64,000 nucleotides of DNA, taken from contig NZ_SCRP01000002.1 in NCBI RefSeq assembly GCF_004298475.1, positions 124,001 to 188,000 of the forward strand. The letters run 5' to 3'. A program made the position numbers and the translations under genes. Positions 1 through 11,553 of the stretch are shown here, piece by piece (within the stretch, counting starts at the first letter, position 1; each line of letters starts with the position of its first letter). The stretch is from Paraburkholderia sp. Lineage in GTDB: Bacteria > Pseudomonadota > Gammaproteobacteria > Burkholderiales > Burkholderiaceae. The notes under the pieces were generated by a model. It searched no databases. It was not told where the DNA came from and saw only the letters and a list, made by a program, of their open reading frames with translations.

Positions 1-2171
1 AGGCCGTTCGCGCCGATACTGCTGCCTTCCGTGCCCCAGACGTTACCACCATCGATGAAGGTGAAGACGCGCAGTGTGCGATCGTAACCCGTGCCCGGCA
101 GCGGGAACGTGAGTTCGATGTTGCCGACAACCATCTTCGAGCCGCCGATCGGGTCGTTCGTCGACTTGTCGCGCGGACCCAGCGAGCTCGGCTCATAGCC
201 GCGCACCGAACCGATACCGCCGGCGTAGTAGTTCTTGAAGATCGGGAACGGTTTGCCGCCGAGGCCGTTGCCGTAGCCGCCCTGGATATTCAGGCCGAGC
301 ACGAAGCCGCGCGCGAACGAGTAATAGTACTGTGCCTGGACGTCAGCCTTGTAGTACTCCGTCCCGCCCGCCGGCGTGCCGTATTCGGCATTCGCCTGCG
401 TGAAATAGCCCTTGCTCGGTACGAGCGCGCTGTCACGCGAGTCGCGCGACCAGCCGATCGTCAGCGGCACGTTGTTCGACACGCGGCCGAAATGGTTCAC
501 GTAATCGCGGTAGCTCTGCGGCGTGTTAGCGTCGACGTCGAGGCGGTCCTGCTCGAGGCCCAAGCCGAAAAACACCGTATCGACTTCCGAGAACGGAATG
601 CCGAACTTCAGATCGCCGCCGACCGTGATGATGCGGAAGCTCGAATCGGTCGAGTAGTAGAGCGGCTGGTACGTGCGGTAGTAGACGTCCGTGATGCGCT
701 TGATGCCGTCCACGGTGAAGTACGGGTCCACCTGCGTGACGGACAGCGTGCGGTACGTCTGCGCGGTGTTCACGTTCAACGAGAGCGACTTGCCCGAACC
801 GAACACGTTGTCCTGCGACACGCCCGCCGAGAGCACCACCTTGTCCGTCGACGAGAAGCCCGCGCCCAGCGTAATCGCGCCGGTCGGCTTTTCCGTGACC
901 TTGACGTTCACGTCCACCTGGTCGGCCGTGCCTTCCACGGGCACCGTCGTCACGTCGACGTCGGTGAAGTAGCCGAGACGATTGATGCGGTCTTTCGAAA
1001 GCGCAAGGCGGTTCGAGTCGAACCACGAGCTTTCGAGCTGGCGCATTTCGCGGCGCACGACTTCGTCGCGCGTACGCGTGTTGCCGATCACGTTGACGCG
1101 GCGCACATAGACGCGGCGGCTCGGATCGACCTGCAGCGTGAGTTCGACCGTATGGTGTTCCTGGTCGATCTTCGGCAGCGCATTGACCGTGGCGAACGCG
1201 TAGCCGTATTCACCGAGCTTGTCGACGATAGCCTTCGTCGTGCTCTTCAGTTTTTCGGCCGAGAACTTATCGCCCGGCCGGATCTTGATGAGCTTCTTCA
1301 GCTCGGCTTCGCGGTCGAGCAGATTGCCGGACAACTGGATGCCCGACACCGTGTACGGCTGGCCCTCGTGGATCCCGATCGTCAGGAACATTTCCTTCTT
1401 GTCGGGCGAGATCGACACCTGCGTCGAGTCGATATTGAACTCGAGATAACCGTGATCGAGGTAGTAAGAGCGCACGTTCTCGAGGTCGCCCGTGAGCTTT
1501 TCCTTCGAGTACAGGTCGTTCTTCGTGTACCAGGAGAACCAGTTCGGCGTGGAGAGCTGCATTTCGCCGAGCAGCGTGCCGCTGCTGAACGCCTTGTTGC
1601 CGATGAAGTTGATCTGGCGGATCTTCGCGTTCGGGCCTTCGTTCACCGAGAACAGCAGGCTGACGCGATTGCTGTCGATCGGCGTGACCGTCGTGACCAC
1701 CTGGGCGGCGTAGAAGCCGCGCGTGAGGTACTGGCGCTTGAGTTCCTGCTCGGCCTTGTCGACGAGCGACTTGTCGTAGTAGCGGCCCTGCGAGAGACCG
1801 ACCGCATGCAGCGCCTTCGTGAGGTTGTCCTTGTCGAACTCGTGGATGCCCGCGAAGTCGATCGTGCCGATCGCCGGACGCTCCTGAACCTGCACGACAA
1901 CGACGTTGCCTTCGGAGGCGATCTTCACGTCGTTGAAGAAGCCCGTCGCGTAAAGCGCGCGGATCGCCTCAGAAGCTTTGTCGTCGTTGAAAGTGTCGCC
2001 CTGTTTGATGGGCAGATACGCGAAAACGGTGCCCGGCTCGACGCGCTGCAGCCCTTCGATCCGGATATCCTGAACCACAAACGGCGCAGTTACTGCATGA
2101 GCAACCAGTCCATGCGCGGCCAGCGCGGCGGCCGCAACGGTCTTTGGAACCAAGCGATGAGGTCTAAACAA
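1..2171 (-). CDS. bamA: BamA, outer membrane protein assembly factor (C-terminus cut by window edge)
   Basis: BamA is the outer-membrane barrel of the BAM complex; it folds and inserts beta-barrel proteins. About 723 residues are visible and the last ~45 lie beyond the left edge. The N-terminus (FRPHRLVPK, then an Ala-rich stretch to about residue 28) is a Sec signal peptide. Mature sequence opens with FVVQDIRIEGLQRVEPGT, typical of the first POTRA domain. A VRGYE motif near residue 655 is the conserved loop-6 signature of the barrel. I place the start at a TTG because the frame has a TGA upstream and no ATG or GTG before it, and GGGGAAG lies just 5' of the TTG. It is the last visible gene of the rpsB-to-bamA block, 66 bp downstream of rseP. 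The family call is firm; the exact start is less so. Confidence 0.95.
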   Translation of the reverse strand, partial: MFRPHRLVPKTVAAAALAAHGLVAHAVTAPFVVQDIRIEGLQRVEPGTVFAYLPIKQGDTFNDDKASEAIRALYATGFFNDVKIASEGNVVVVQVQERPAIGTIDFAGIHEFDKDNLTKALHAVGLSQGRYYDKSLVDKAEQELKRQYLTRGFYAAQVVTTVTPIDSNRVSLLFSVNEGPNAKIRQINFIGNKAFSSGTLLGEMQLSTPNWFSWYTKNDLYSKEKLTGDLENVRSYYLDHGYLEFNIDSTQVSISPDKKEMFLTIGIHEGQPYTVSGIQLSGNLLDREAELKKLIKIRPGDKFSAEKLKSTTKAIVDKLGEYGYAFATVNALPKIDQEHHTVELTLQVDPSRRVYVRRVNVIGNTRTRDEVVRREMRQLESSWFDSNRLALSKDRINRLGYFTDVDVTTVPVEGTADQVDVNVKVTEKPTGAITLGAGFSSTDKVVLSAGVSQDNVFGSGKSLSLNVNTAQTYRTLSVTQVDPYFTVDGIKRITDVYYRTYQPLYYSTDSSFRIITVGGDLKFGIPFSEVDTVFFGLGLEQDRLDVDANTPQSYRDYVNHFGRVSNNVPLTIGWSRDSRDSALVPSKGYFTQANAEYGTPAGGTEYYKADVQAQYYYSFARGFVLGLNIQGGYGNGLGGKPFPIFKNYYAGGIGSVRGYEPSSLGPRDKSTNDPIGGSKMVVGNIELTFPLPGTGYDRTLRVFTFIDGGNVWGTEGSSIGANG

Positions 2172-2237
2172 CGTGCTTCCCCAGGTATGTATAGCTGTAT
2201 CAGGTCAGGCAGCCCGTCGCGGAAGCCGCCCGACATT

Positions 2238-3614
2238 TTAAAAATGGATTAACCTAGCCAGATCGTTGAACAACGCAATCGCCGACAAGGCGACGATGCA
2301 GGCTAGACCCGCACGCTGCAGCACGAGCTGCCAGCGCTCGGACACGGCTTTGCCTGTTACGGCTTCAACCAGATAATATAACAGATGCCCCCCGTCCAAT
2401 ACCGGAATTGGGAGCAGGTTGAGCACACCGAGGCTAATGCTCACAAGCGCGAGGAACGACAGGAATGCCGATGGCCCAAGCCGCGCACTCTTGCCCGCGT
2501 AATCGGCGATCGTCACCGGGCCCGATAGATTCTTCAGCGACGCTTCGCCCGTAATCATGCGGCCGAACATCCGAAGCGAGTAAACCGCGATCTCCCACGT
2601 GCGATAGGCGCCGAGCTTCACGCTCTCGATCGGCCCGTAACGCACCTCCACCGAAGGCGCCTGTGCCGCCAGCGCCGCACCGATGTGGCCCACTGTCTCA
2701 CCGGTCTCGTCGTCGCGCTGGCCAACCGGAGTAATCGTCAGCATCAGCGGCTGGGTGGCATTGCCGCGCATCACTTCGAGACGCAACGGCTTGCCTGCAT
2801 GTGCCTTCACATACGAGATGAACGTGCCCGCACTATCGACAGGACGGCCATCGATTGCACGCAGATGATCGCCCTTGCGCATGCCGGCGCGCTCCGCCGC
2901 GCTGCCCGGCTCGACGCCCGCGACCTGCAGCGTGCCGCCGCCGGCTTCGAGGCCGAGGTGCGACATGAAGTCGTCGTCGAGGTCCTTGCCGCGCAGTTGG
3001 GCGAGATCAAGCGGGAAATCGTAGGTGCCGCCGCCGTCGCGGGCCGCGAGCACGACGCGGCCGTGATCGAATGCCGCCGCCAGCAGCTTCCAGCGCAGAT
3101 CCGACCATGAGCGCACGGGCTGGGTGTCGTTGCCGTCCGCATTCGTGACAGAGACGATTTTTTCGCCGCCCTGGAACCCCGCCTGCGCAGCAGCCGAATG
3201 CGCGGGCGGCGCGGCGACGATGGCCGCGGGCTCGTTCACGCCCGACGCGAACACGAGCGCAAACAATGCGATGGCCAGCAGGAAGTTGGCGACAGGGCCC
3301 GCCACGACAATTGCGATCCGCTTGCCGACCGGCTGCCGGTTAAATGCGTGCGGGAGCTCGTGCGCGGGAATGCGCTCGTCCGACTCACGTTCGTCGAGCA
3401 TCTTCACGTAGCCGCCGAGCGGCAGCGCCGCGATGGTCCACTCGGTGCCGGTCTTCTTGCTGACCCATTGCACGATCGGCTTGCCGAAGCCGATCGAAAA
3501 GCGCAGAACCTTCACGCCGCACAGGCGCGCGATGCTGTAATGCCCGTATTCGTGGACGACGACGAGCACGCCGATCGCCACGAGAAAAGCCACCAGTTCA
3601 GTGAGCAGGTTCAT
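2238..3614 (-). CDS. rseP: RseP, site-2 intramembrane zinc metalloprotease
   Basis: This is an inner-membrane protease of the RIP/S2P family. In the envelope stress pathway it cleaves the anti-sigma factor RseA within the membrane, and it also clears signal-peptide remnants. The 458-residue product carries the HEYGH zinc motif at residues 21-25 in the first membrane segment. It has two central periplasmic PDZ-like regions, the second marked by GVEPGSAAERAGMRKGDHL. The third metal ligand lies in the C-terminal NLLPIPVLDGGH motif. The start has a strong AGGAGG site. It sits between dxr and bamA, the usual order in Proteobacteria, so cotranscription with envelope assembly genes is likely. Confidence 0.96.
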   Translation of the reverse strand: MNLLTELVAFLVAIGVLVVVHEYGHYSIARLCGVKVLRFSIGFGKPIVQWVSKKTGTEWTIAALPLGGYVKMLDERESDERIPAHELPHAFNRQPVGKRIAIVVAGPVANFLLAIALFALVFASGVNEPAAIVAAPPAHSAAAQAGFQGGEKIVSVTNADGNDTQPVRSWSDLRWKLLAAAFDHGRVVLAARDGGGTYDFPLDLAQLRGKDLDDDFMSHLGLEAGGGTLQVAGVEPGSAAERAGMRKGDHLRAIDGRPVDSAGTFISYVKAHAGKPLRLEVMRGNATQPLMLTITPVGQRDDETGETVGHIGAALAAQAPSVEVRYGPIESVKLGAYRTWEIAVYSLRMFGRMITGEASLKNLSGPVTIADYAGKSARLGPSAFLSFLALVSISLGVLNLLPIPVLDGGHLLYYLVEAVTGKAVSERWQLVLQRAGLACIVALSAIALFNDLARLIHF

Positions 3615-3694
3615 ATGCGCCTCCTGCTTGCGCGGCGTGCCGGTGCGTAATGTACGTAACGTGCGAAACGTGCATTACGCGGCCTGAAACGGCC

Positions 3695-4882
3695 TCAGGC
3701 CGGCACCGGCAGGCTGTCGATGATGGTGTGTGCCGCACGGCGCGCGGCGGCGTCCGCTTCGAGCACGACGTCGAGGTTCGACGCGGCCGTATTGTCGAGC
3801 GCGTCAAGCACTGCGTCGACCGTCTGCGCAATCGCCATGAAGCCGATGCGGCGGTTAAGGAACGCCTCCACCGCGACCTCGTTGGCCGCGTTGAGCGCCG
3901 CGCTCGCCACGCCGCCTTCGGCCAGCGCCTTCATCGCGAGCGCGAGACACGGGAAGCGTGCGTAGTCGGGCTTCTCGAACGTGAGCGTGGCGATCTGCGT
4001 CAGATCGAGTTGCGCGACGCCCGAATCGACGCGATCCGGGAACGCCAGTGCGTGCGCGATCGGCGTGCGCATGTCGGGGTTGCCCAGTTGCGCGAGCACC
4101 GAACCGTCCGCGTACGAAACCATCGAATGGATCACGCTCTGCGGATGGATCAGCACGTCGATGCGCTCGCCGGGCATCTCGAACAGGTAATGCGCCTCGA
4201 TCACTTCGAGGCCCTTGTTCATCATCGTCGCCGAGTCGACCGAAATCTTGCGGCCCATCGACCAGTTCGGATGCTTGCACGCCTCGTCCGGCGTCACGCC
4301 GACGAGCGTGGCCGGTTCGCGCGTACGGAACGGCCCGCCCGAAGCGGTGAGGATGATCTTCGAAACGCCGCCGTGCAGTTCGCGCTCGCGCGGCAGGGAC
4401 TGGAAAATCGCGTTGTGTTCGCTGTCGACCGGCAGCAGGATCGCGCCGTTGTCGCGCACCGCGTCCATGAAGATGTCGCCCGACATCACGAGCGCTTCCT
4501 TGTTCGCGAGCAGGATGCGCTTGCCGGCCTTCGCCGCCGCGAGCGTCGGCACGAGACCCGCCGCGCCGACGATTGCGGCTACAACCGTGTCGCAGCCGTC
4601 GCTCTTCGAGACGTCGACGAGCGCCTGCGGACCATAGGTCACGACAGTGCGGCAGCCCGCTTCGCGCAGCTTCTTCTCGACGCGCGCAGCCGTGTCCGCG
4701 TCGCCGACCACAGCCACTTCGGGCGTAAAGCGCAGGCATTGTTCGACGAGCTTGTCGCCGTTGCGGTGCGCCGTGAGCGCATAAACCGAGAAGCGTTCCG
4801 GATGACGCGCGACCACGTCGAGCGTGCTGTCTCCGATTGAGCCCGTGGAGCCGAGCAGTGTCAGTCGTTTTTGCATATTCAT
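3695..4882 (-). CDS. dxr: 1-deoxy-D-xylulose 5-phosphate reductoisomerase
   Basis: Dxr catalyses the NADPH-dependent rearrangement and reduction of DXP to MEP, the committed step of non-mevalonate isoprenoid synthesis. The N-terminal [13 protein letters not shown] is the Rossmann NADPH loop. [13 protein letters not shown] and the following TASGGPFR carry the metal and substrate-binding region, and [14 protein letters not shown] is also family-typical. I start at MNMQKR (395 residues), four bases after the cdsA stop; a second Met two codons later is equally plausible. The reading frame extends further upstream (MRCCCSARD) but that part overlaps cdsA and is unlikely. Its product feeds UppS, encoded two genes upstream. 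Confidence 0.96.
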   Translation of the reverse strand: MNMQKRLTLLGSTGSIGDSTLDVVARHPERFSVYALTAHRNGDKLVEQCLRFTPEVAVVGDADTAARVEKKLREAGCRTVVTYGPQALVDVSKSDGCDTVVAAIVGAAGLVPTLAAAKAGKRILLANKEALVMSGDIFMDAVRDNGAILLPVDSEHNAIFQSLPRERELHGGVSKIILTASGGPFRTREPATLVGVTPDEACKHPNWSMGRKISVDSATMMNKGLEVIEAHYLFEMPGERIDVLIHPQSVIHSMVSYADGSVLAQLGNPDMRTPIAHALAFPDRVDSGVAQLDLTQIATLTFEKPDYARFPCLALAMKALAEGGVASAALNAANEVAVEAFLNRRIGFMAIAQTVDAVLDALDNTAASNLDVVLEADAAARRAAHTIIDSLPVPA

Positions 4883-4886
4883 GTCT

Positions 4887-5696
4887 CTAGCCGAGCAGCA
4901 GCATCGCAAGCGGCAGCACCGGCAGCAGCGCGTCGATACGGTCGAGCACCCCGCCGTGGCCCGGCAGGAGACCGCTCGAATCCTTCACGCCAGCCTGGCG
5001 CTTGAGCATCGACTCGAACAGATCGCCGATCACGCTGAACGCGACCAGCACGGTAAGCACAAAAAGCGCACGGCCGAAGCCCAAATGCGCGGCCAGTGCG
5101 GAATAAAGCGTCGGCGCGAGGATGCGCAACGTGATCGCGGCGATCGACACCACCATCACGGCGGCCCAGCCGCCCACCGCGCCTTCCCATGTCTTGCCCG
5201 GGCTGATCGAAGGCGCCAGCTTGTGGCGGCCGAACGCCTTACCAGCAAAGTATGCGCCGATATCGGCCAGCCAGACGACCAGCAACAGGGACAGGACAAA
5301 CGCCACGCCCGCCGTGCGCGCCGCGATGAGCGCGTGCCAGCAGGCCGCGAAGATCACGAGACCGCAGGCGAGCAGGAACATGCGCCAGACGCCCGCGGCG
5401 AGCGTCGGCTTGCGCAGCAGCACGTAAGGACCGGCGACGATCCAGAACACGCCGGCGGCCTGGAAGAGCGGGCGCGGCGCCTCGAGCTGGGCGCTCAGTA
5501 TCACGACCGCCCCGGCGATGGCCGCATAGACGATCGAGCCGCTCTTCCCGGCCTTGAGCAGGCGCGCCCACTCCCACGCCGCGAACACGACCACGACACG
5601 GATCAGCGCACCGAACACCGGGATCGGCGCGAACAGCGTGACTGGCAAAAGGATGGCCAGCAGCACGATCGCCGTGATGACACGGGTCTTTAGCAT
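4887..5696 (-). CDS. cdsA: Phosphatidate cytidylyltransferase (CDP-diglyceride synthase)
   Basis: CdsA makes CDP-diacylglycerol from phosphatidate and CTP, the branch point for all phospholipids including cardiolipin. The 269-residue protein begins [19 protein letters not shown] and is built of about eight hydrophobic membrane segments. The CdsA signature is seen near the C-terminus: [20 protein letters not shown], then [17 protein letters not shown]. Its ATG overlaps the last codons of uppS by 7 bp, so translation is probably coupled. The reading frame remains open far upstream, but that extension is antiphase sequence inside uppS and is not used. Confidence 0.95.
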   Translation of the reverse strand: MLKTRVITAIVLLAILLPVTLFAPIPVFGALIRVVVVFAAWEWARLLKAGKSGSIVYAAIAGAVVILSAQLEAPRPLFQAAGVFWIVAGPYVLLRKPTLAAGVWRMFLLACGLVIFAACWHALIAARTAGVAFVLSLLLVVWLADIGAYFAGKAFGRHKLAPSISPGKTWEGAVGGWAAVMVVSIAAITLRILAPTLYSALAAHLGFGRALFVLTVLVAFSVIGDLFESMLKRQAGVKDSSGLLPGHGGVLDRIDALLPVLPLAMLLLG

Positions 5697-6472
5697 GAAA
5701 GCGAGTCGGCGTTCTGGGATTGGGTGACGAGCTGGGCGCTCGTGCGGCCAAAGCGGCGTTCGCGTTCGACGTACGATTCGATCGCCCGGCCAAGCGCGGC
5801 GGCGTCGAAATCGGGCCAGTAGGTATCGGTGAAATAGAGTTCGGTGTAGGCGAGCTGCCACAGCAGGAAATTGCTGACGCGCTGCTCGCCGCCCGTGCGG
5901 ATGAAGAGATCCGGCTCCGGCGCGTAGGCCATCGCGAGATGCTGGCCGAGCGTGTCCTCGGTCACGGGCACCGCCACGCCGCTCTTCGCGCTCTCTTCCA
6001 CGAGCTTGCGGGTGGCCTGCATGATGTCCCAGCGCCCGCCGTAATTCGCCGCGATCGTCAGCGTGAGACGGGTGTTGCGCGCGGTCTTGGTTTCTGCGCG
6101 GCGAATCAGATCCTGGATGCGCTCGTTGAACATCGACAGGTCGCCAATCACGCGCAGACGGATCCCATTCGCGTGCAGACGGCCCACCTCGCGCTCGAGC
6201 GCGGTGATGAAGAGGCGCATCAGGAACGACACTTCCTCGGTCGGGCGTCGCCAGTTCTCGGAGCTGAACGCGAACAACGTCAGATATTCGACGCCGCGCT
6301 CGACGCACGCCTCGACGGTCGAACGCACGGCGTCGACGCCACGCGTATGGCCCGCCACGCGCGGCAGGCGGCGCTGCGTTGCCCAACGGCCATTGCCGTC
6401 CATGATGATCGCGATGTGGCGCGGCACGGCCGCCACGTCGGGCACGCGAACGGTTGAGCTGGTATAGGTCAT
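5690..6472 (-). CDS. uppS: Undecaprenyl diphosphate synthase (isoprenyl transferase)
   Basis: This cis-prenyltransferase condenses IPP units onto farnesyl diphosphate to make the C55 carrier for peptidoglycan and O-antigen. The 260-residue product shows the catalytic motif [12 protein letters not shown] with Asp at residue 25, the HTRG loop, the FAFSSENW strand, and the C-terminal [20 protein letters not shown] signature. The gene starts 63 bp after frr and its end overlaps cdsA. Grouping with dxr, which supplies isoprenoid precursors, is functionally sensible. Confidence 0.96.
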   Translation of the reverse strand: MTYTSSTVRVPDVAAVPRHIAIIMDGNGRWATQRRLPRVAGHTRGVDAVRSTVEACVERGVEYLTLFAFSSENWRRPTEEVSFLMRLFITALEREVGRLHANGIRLRVIGDLSMFNERIQDLIRRAETKTARNTRLTLTIAANYGGRWDIMQATRKLVEESAKSGVAVPVTEDTLGQHLAMAYAPEPDLFIRTGGEQRVSNFLLWQLAYTELYFTDTYWPDFDAAALGRAIESYVERERRFGRTSAQLVTQSQNADSLSC

Positions 6473-6535
6473 GGCCGTCGGACTATGGCTGCGATAAAGA
6501 AGGGAAACCCGGTCGGGACTGAGAGCCTGGCGGCC

Positions 6536-7096
6536 TCAGACCGTCAGGATTTCGGCTTCCTTGGTCTGGACGAGCTTGTCGATCTCGGCCACGAAGCGAT
6601 CCGTCAATTTCTGGACGTCGTCGCTTGCACGGCGCTCGTCGTCTTCCGAAATTTCCTTGTCCTTCACGAGCTTCTTCAATTGCTCGTTGGCGTCGCGGCG
6701 CAGGTTGCGCACGGCGACCTTCGCCGTCTCGCCTTCGCTCTTGACGACCTTCGTGAGTTCCTTGCGGCGCTCTTCGGTCAGCGCGGGCATCGGCACGCGG
6801 ATCAGATCGCCGTGCGTGGCCGGGTTCAGGCCCAGGTCCGACTCGCGGATCGCCTTTTCGACGACCTGCACCATCTTCTTTTCCCACGGCTGCACGCCGA
6901 TCGTGCGCGCGTCGACGAGCGTCAGGTTCGCGACCTGCGAGATCGGCACGGGCGAGCCGTAGTAATCGACCTGGATGTGATCGAGCAGACCGGTATGCGC
7001 CCGGCCAGTGCGGATCTTCGCGAGATCGCTCTTGAATGCTTCGATCGAGCGCTGCATTTTTTGCTCCGCGCCCTTCTTGATGTCAGCCACAGTCAT
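6536..7096 (-). CDS. frr: Ribosome recycling factor
   Basis: Frr, acting with EF-G, splits post-termination ribosomes. The 186-residue length matches the family exactly when translation starts at [14 protein letters not shown]. An upstream in-frame Met (MGDFK) is rejected because a GGGAG ribosome-binding site lies just before the chosen ATG. Characteristic stretches are [15 protein letters not shown] and the coiled-coil arm [20 protein letters not shown]. It follows pyrH by 99 bp in the conserved tsf-pyrH-frr order. Confidence 0.97.
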   Translation of the reverse strand: MTVADIKKGAEQKMQRSIEAFKSDLAKIRTGRAHTGLLDHIQVDYYGSPVPISQVANLTLVDARTIGVQPWEKKMVQVVEKAIRESDLGLNPATHGDLIRVPMPALTEERRKELTKVVKSEGETAKVAVRNLRRDANEQLKKLVKDKEISEDDERRASDDVQKLTDRFVAEIDKLVQTKEAEILTV

Positions 7097-7195
7097 TTTG
7101 AAATCTCCCAACCTTTAACGGTACGGACCGCCCGGCGCCTCGCCACTACGCGCAGGGGACGCGGCCCGCAATCGAGCCTCTCGGATGACGAGAGT

Positions 7196-8074
<879 letters not shown>

Positions 8075-8117
8075 CTACGGTACTGCGGGTACTGCTGTTG
8101 CTGTACGCGCGTGAACC

Positions 8118-8999
8118 TTATTGCTGCTTCGCAGCAGCGACTTGCGCGGCCACTTCGGCGGCGAAGTCGTCCTGACGCTTCTCGATGCCCTCGCCGACCA
8201 CGAACAGCGCGAACTGATGAACCGTCGCGCCGGCAGCCTTCAGCATCTGCTCGATCGTCTGCTTGTCGTTCTTCACGAACGGCTGGTTCAGCAACGAGAC
8301 TTCCTTCAGGAACTTCTGCACCGAGCCTTCGACCATCTTCGCGATGATTTCGGCCGGCTTGCCCGATTCGGCAGCCTTCTGCTCGGCGATGCTGCGCTCC
8401 TTGGCGATCAGATCGGCCGGCACGTCGTTCGACGACAGCGAGACCGGCTTCATCGCGGCGATGTGCATCGCCACGTCCTTGCCGACCTGCTCTTCGGCGC
8501 CCGTGTACTCGACCAGCACGCCGATGCGCGTGCCGTGCAGGTAGGAAGCCAGCTTGTTCGAGGTTTCGAAGCGCGCGAAACGGCGGATCGAGAGGTTCTC
8601 GCCGATCTTGCCGACGAGCGCGAGACGCACTGCGTCGACGGTCGAGCCTTCGAGCGGCAGCGCCGACAGGGCTGCGACGTCAGCGGGGTTTTGCGTGGCG
8701 ACCAGCTCGGCCACCGTCTTCGCGAATGCGTTGAAGTCGTCGTTCTTCGCGACGAAGTCGGTTTCGCAGTTCAGCTCGACCACGGCGCCCGCGTTGCTGC
8801 CGACAAACGATGCGATCACGCCTTCAGCCGTAATACGCGAAGCCGCCTTGCTCGCCTTGTTGCCGAGCTTGACGCGCAGCAGCTCTTCGGCGCGCGCCAT
8901 GTCGCCGTCGGCTTCCGTCAGCGCCTTCTTGCATTCCATCATCGGCGCGTCGGTCTTCGCGCGCAGTTCTGCCACCATGCTTGCGGTAATTGCCGCCAT
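8118..8999 (-). CDS. tsf: Elongation factor Ts
   Basis: EF-Ts exchanges GDP for GTP on EF-Tu. The 293-residue protein starts [20 protein letters not shown]; a Met one codon upstream is also in frame. The N-terminal UBA-like domain includes [18 protein letters not shown], and the core has [14 protein letters not shown]. It lies downstream of rpsB with a hairpin between them, so it is probably expressed from the rpsB promoter with partial attenuation. Confidence 0.97.
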   Translation of the reverse strand: MAAITASMVAELRAKTDAPMMECKKALTEADGDMARAEELLRVKLGNKASKAASRITAEGVIASFVGSNAGAVVELNCETDFVAKNDDFNAFAKTVAELVATQNPADVAALSALPLEGSTVDAVRLALVGKIGENLSIRRFARFETSNKLASYLHGTRIGVLVEYTGAEEQVGKDVAMHIAAMKPVSLSSNDVPADLIAKERSIAEQKAAESGKPAEIIAKMVEGSVQKFLKEVSLLNQPFVKNDKQTIEQMLKAAGATVHQFALFVVGEGIEKRQDDFAAEVAAQVAAAKQQ

Positions 9000-9134
9000 C
9001 ATTCGCTCCTTGAGTCTGTCTGGTACACACCAGCCGCCTTTCGATTCGGCCAGCAGGAATTCGTTTTCCGCGAAACATGATTTTTACAGTCTCACGGTGC
9101 CGCGCATGTGGCACGGCAGCGAAAGTCACGGCTT

Positions 9135-9166
9135 AAAAAAAAGGGGCCTATGGAAAGCCCCCTTTT
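9135..9166 (-). terminator. Hairpin with U-run between rpsB and tsf (attenuator-like)
   Basis: Read on the minus strand, AAAAGGGG and CCCCTTTT form an 8-bp stem around a 12-nt loop and are followed directly by a run of eight U. It sits about 20 nt after the rpsB stop and about 135 nt before tsf. Position and shape suit partial termination that sets the S2 to EF-Ts ratio. The efficiency cannot be judged from sequence. Confidence 0.75.
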
Positions 9167-9186
9167 CTTGCCGGACACGGGGCAGC

Positions 9187-9942
9187 TTACGCCTCCGAAT
9201 TGACCTCAACGAACTCGTCGTCGCCGCCATCGCCGCGCGCTGCGGCAACCACGTCGTTTACTGCGTTTGCACGGCCTTCGAGGATCGCGTCGGCCACGCC
9301 TTGCGTGTACAGCGCGACGGCCTTGCTCGCGTCGTCGTTACCCGGGATCACGTAATCCACGCCTTCCGGCGAGTGGTTCGTATCGACCACGGCGATGACG
9401 GGGATGCCGAGCTTGTTGGCTTCCGTCACGGCAATCTTGTGGTAGCCGACGTCGACGACGAAAATTGCGTCCGGAATGCCGCCCATGTCCTTCACGCCGC
9501 CGATCGACTTCTGCAGCTTGGCGATTTCACGTTCGAACAGCAGCGCTTCCTTCTTGCTCATCTTCTCGAGCTCGCCTGCTTCCACGGCCGCTTCCATGTC
9601 CTTCAGGCGCTTGATCGAAACCTTCAGCGTCTTGAAGTTGGTCAGCATGCCGCCGAGCCAGCGTGCGTTGACGTACGGCATGCCTGCGCGCAGTGCTTCC
9701 TCGGAGATCGTGTCGCGCGATTGACGCTTCGTGCCGACGAACAGGATCGTGCCGCGATTCGATGCCAGTTGACGCACGTACTTCAGCGCGTCGTTGTACA
9801 TCGGCAGCGTCTTTTCGAGGTTGATGATGTGAATCTTGTTGCGATGGCCGAAAATGAAGGGGGCCATCTTCGGGTTCCAGAAGCGCGTCTGGTGACCGAA
9901 GTGGACACCGGCTTCCAGCATTTGGCGCATGGTAACTGCCAT
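9187..9942 (-). CDS. rpsB: 30S ribosomal protein S2
   Basis: S2 joins the 30S subunit late and is needed for S1 binding. The 251-residue protein begins [20 protein letters not shown], the invariant family start, preceded by GGAGAA. Other landmarks are [15 protein letters not shown] and the [19 protein letters not shown] strand. The last ~20 residues are acidic ([15 protein letters not shown]), as is usual in this order. The 35 in-frame codons upstream of the chosen ATG are leader, not protein. Confidence 0.98.
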   Translation of the reverse strand: MAVTMRQMLEAGVHFGHQTRFWNPKMAPFIFGHRNKIHIINLEKTLPMYNDALKYVRQLASNRGTILFVGTKRQSRDTISEEALRAGMPYVNARWLGGMLTNFKTLKVSIKRLKDMEAAVEAGELEKMSKKEALLFEREIAKLQKSIGGVKDMGGIPDAIFVVDVGYHKIAVTEANKLGIPVIAVVDTNHSPEGVDYVIPGNDDASKAVALYTQGVADAILEGRANAVNDVVAAARGDGGDDEFVEVNSEA

Positions 9943-10374
9943 GAGAAATTCTCCGCTAGGGTTTGGGTCTGAAGCCGGCTGCCGCACCGGATGCGCCGCC
10001 TTCCCGCCATGAATGACCGCACTCGTGGCGAAAAGATCGAAACGCAAACGGCACCCTGGATGCGCCGGCTCGCGAATATGCTGTCGTCACCGGAAAATCA
10101 TCCCGCTTCCGGTATCGCGCCCGCGACAGCAGCGGGCTCCTTCCTAATTTCCTAAGCTGCCCGGCCATCTTCTTTACATATTCCGAAAGAATAGAGCGAG
10201 CGACTTAGCCGTGAAGTATAGCACGCGCGGATCGGCTCGCTCAAGCCAGCTATTACCCTCGCAGACCTGCGCCGCCGCCAGCCAGCAGGTCTGCCGCCTC
10301 GGCTTTCAAAAGACAGCGACGCCTGGGATAAGGTGCGATAATTTGATATTCGACAGCATTTCCGGGCGCCCATC
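9943..10374. other. Divergent intergenic region between rpsB and map
   Basis: This 432-bp region carries the rpsB promoter (10215-10244) and an rpsB leader of roughly 265 nt. S2 represses its own leader in other bacteria, so the long leader could be regulatory, but I cannot identify a conserved S2-binding fold by eye. For map I see no convincing -35/-10 pair; GATAAT at about 10339 is the best -10 candidate. No additional gene is supported. Confidence 0.6.
10215..10244 (-). promoter_or_regulatory. Sigma-70 type promoter for rpsB
   Basis: On the minus strand TTGAGC and TATACT are separated by 18 bp. Initiation would be near 10208, giving a leader of about 265 nt before rpsB. Both boxes are close to consensus and no competing candidate was seen. 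Confidence 0.75.
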
Positions 10375-11196
10375 ATGGCCATATCGATCAAGAATGAACA
10401 CGACATCGCGCAAATGCGCGTCGCCGGCAAGCTGGCGAGCGAGGTGCTCGATTACATCACGCCCTATATCGTCGCGGGCGTAACGACCGGCGAACTCGAC
10501 CGCCTGTGTCACGAATACATGACCAACGTGCAGGGCACGGTGCCCGCGCCGCTCAACTACCAGCCGCCGGGCTACCCGCCGTATCCGAAAGCCACCTGCA
10601 TCTCGGTCAACGACGTGATCTGTCACGGTATTCCGGGCGAAAAGACGCTGAAGAACGGCGACGCGCTCAATATCGATGTCACCGTCATCAAGGAAGGCTA
10701 TTTCGGCGACACGAGCCGGATGTTCATCGTCGGCGAGGGTTCGATCCTCGTGAAGCGCCTTGTCCAGACGACCTATGAGTGCATGTGGCTCGGCATCGAC
10801 CAGGTGCGCCCGGGCGCCCATCTCGGCGATATCGGCCACGCCATCCAGCGCTATGCCGAAGCGCAAGGCTACAGCGTCGTGCGCGAATACTGCGGCCACG
10901 GCATCGGCACGGTTTTCCACGACGACCCGCAAGTGCTGCACTACGGCCGCCCCGGCACCGGCATCGAACTCGTGCCCGGCATGATCTTCACGGTCGAACC
11001 GATGATCAACGCCGGCCGCCGCGAAATCCGCACGATGCCGGACCAGTGGACCGTCAAAACGAAGGATCGCAGCCTCTCGGCGCAGTGGGAGCATACGGTG
11101 CTCGTCACCGAGACCGGTTACGAGGTGCTCACCGTGTCGGCGGGCACGCCGGCTAAACCGGCGATCGTCGCTCAGGCTGCGGGCACGGCAGCCTGA
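10375..11196 (+). CDS. map: Methionine aminopeptidase, type I
   Basis: MAP removes the initiator Met from nascent proteins. The 273-residue sequence has all five metal ligands in their usual contexts: NIDVTVIKEGYFGDTSRMF (two Asp), EYCGHGIGTVFHDDPQ (His), FTVEPMINAG (Glu) and WEHTVLVTE (Glu). It diverges from rpsB, an arrangement common in Betaproteobacteria, and precedes glnD by about 360 bp. The short Ala/Pro-rich end (AGTPAKPAIVAQAAGTAA) is likely a disordered tail. Confidence 0.97.
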   Translation: MAISIKNEHDIAQMRVAGKLASEVLDYITPYIVAGVTTGELDRLCHEYMTNVQGTVPAPLNYQPPGYPPYPKATCISVNDVICHGIPGEKTLKNGDALNIDVTVIKEGYFGDTSRMFIVGEGSILVKRLVQTTYECMWLGIDQVRPGAHLGDIGHAIQRYAEAQGYSVVREYCGHGIGTVFHDDPQVLHYGRPGTGIELVPGMIFTVEPMINAGRREIRTMPDQWTVKTKDRSLSAQWEHTVLVTETGYEVLTVSAGTPAKPAIVAQAAGTAA

Positions 11197-11553
11197 AGCG
11201 CCGGACAGGCGAGCGACGCATGCCGCTCGCGGGCCAGTCATGCCACCTGAGCAGCCACCCGCGCGCCCGCGCACTTGTCCACGCATTTGCCCAATTTACT
11301 GGCGGCGGCCGTGTGCCACCTGGCGCAGAACCGTCAGTCGCGAGACAATCCTGAAAAGTCGGGCGCACTGCATCGATCCCACGTAGTTATCAGCAGTCGT
11401 CGGCAGTCATCGCAGCGCGATTGCGCACGCCCGCCCCGCCGGAAAGGGCGCGCGGCAGCGACACCGTCCGTTCCGGGCGGCTCACCGGCAGATCCGGCCG
11501 CGGCGCAGCTCCGGCCGGCCGCAATCCAACCCGCGCACGTACAACCCGAGCCC
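11197..11553. other. Intergenic region map-glnD
   Basis: This 357-bp GC-rich stretch has no convincing promoter, hairpin with U-run or small gene. The glnD frame stays open back to 11275, adding 93 codons of low-complexity Ala/Arg/Pro sequence that does not resemble GlnD. I treat it as untranslated leader or readthrough from map. Confidence 0.5.

Noticed and set aside
492..2252. Long plus-strand frame antisense to bamA (and similar ones at 3650-4840 and 6485-7948)
   Set aside because: Each lies opposite a firm housekeeping gene, lacks recognisable domains and shows the composition of a reverse-complement frame.
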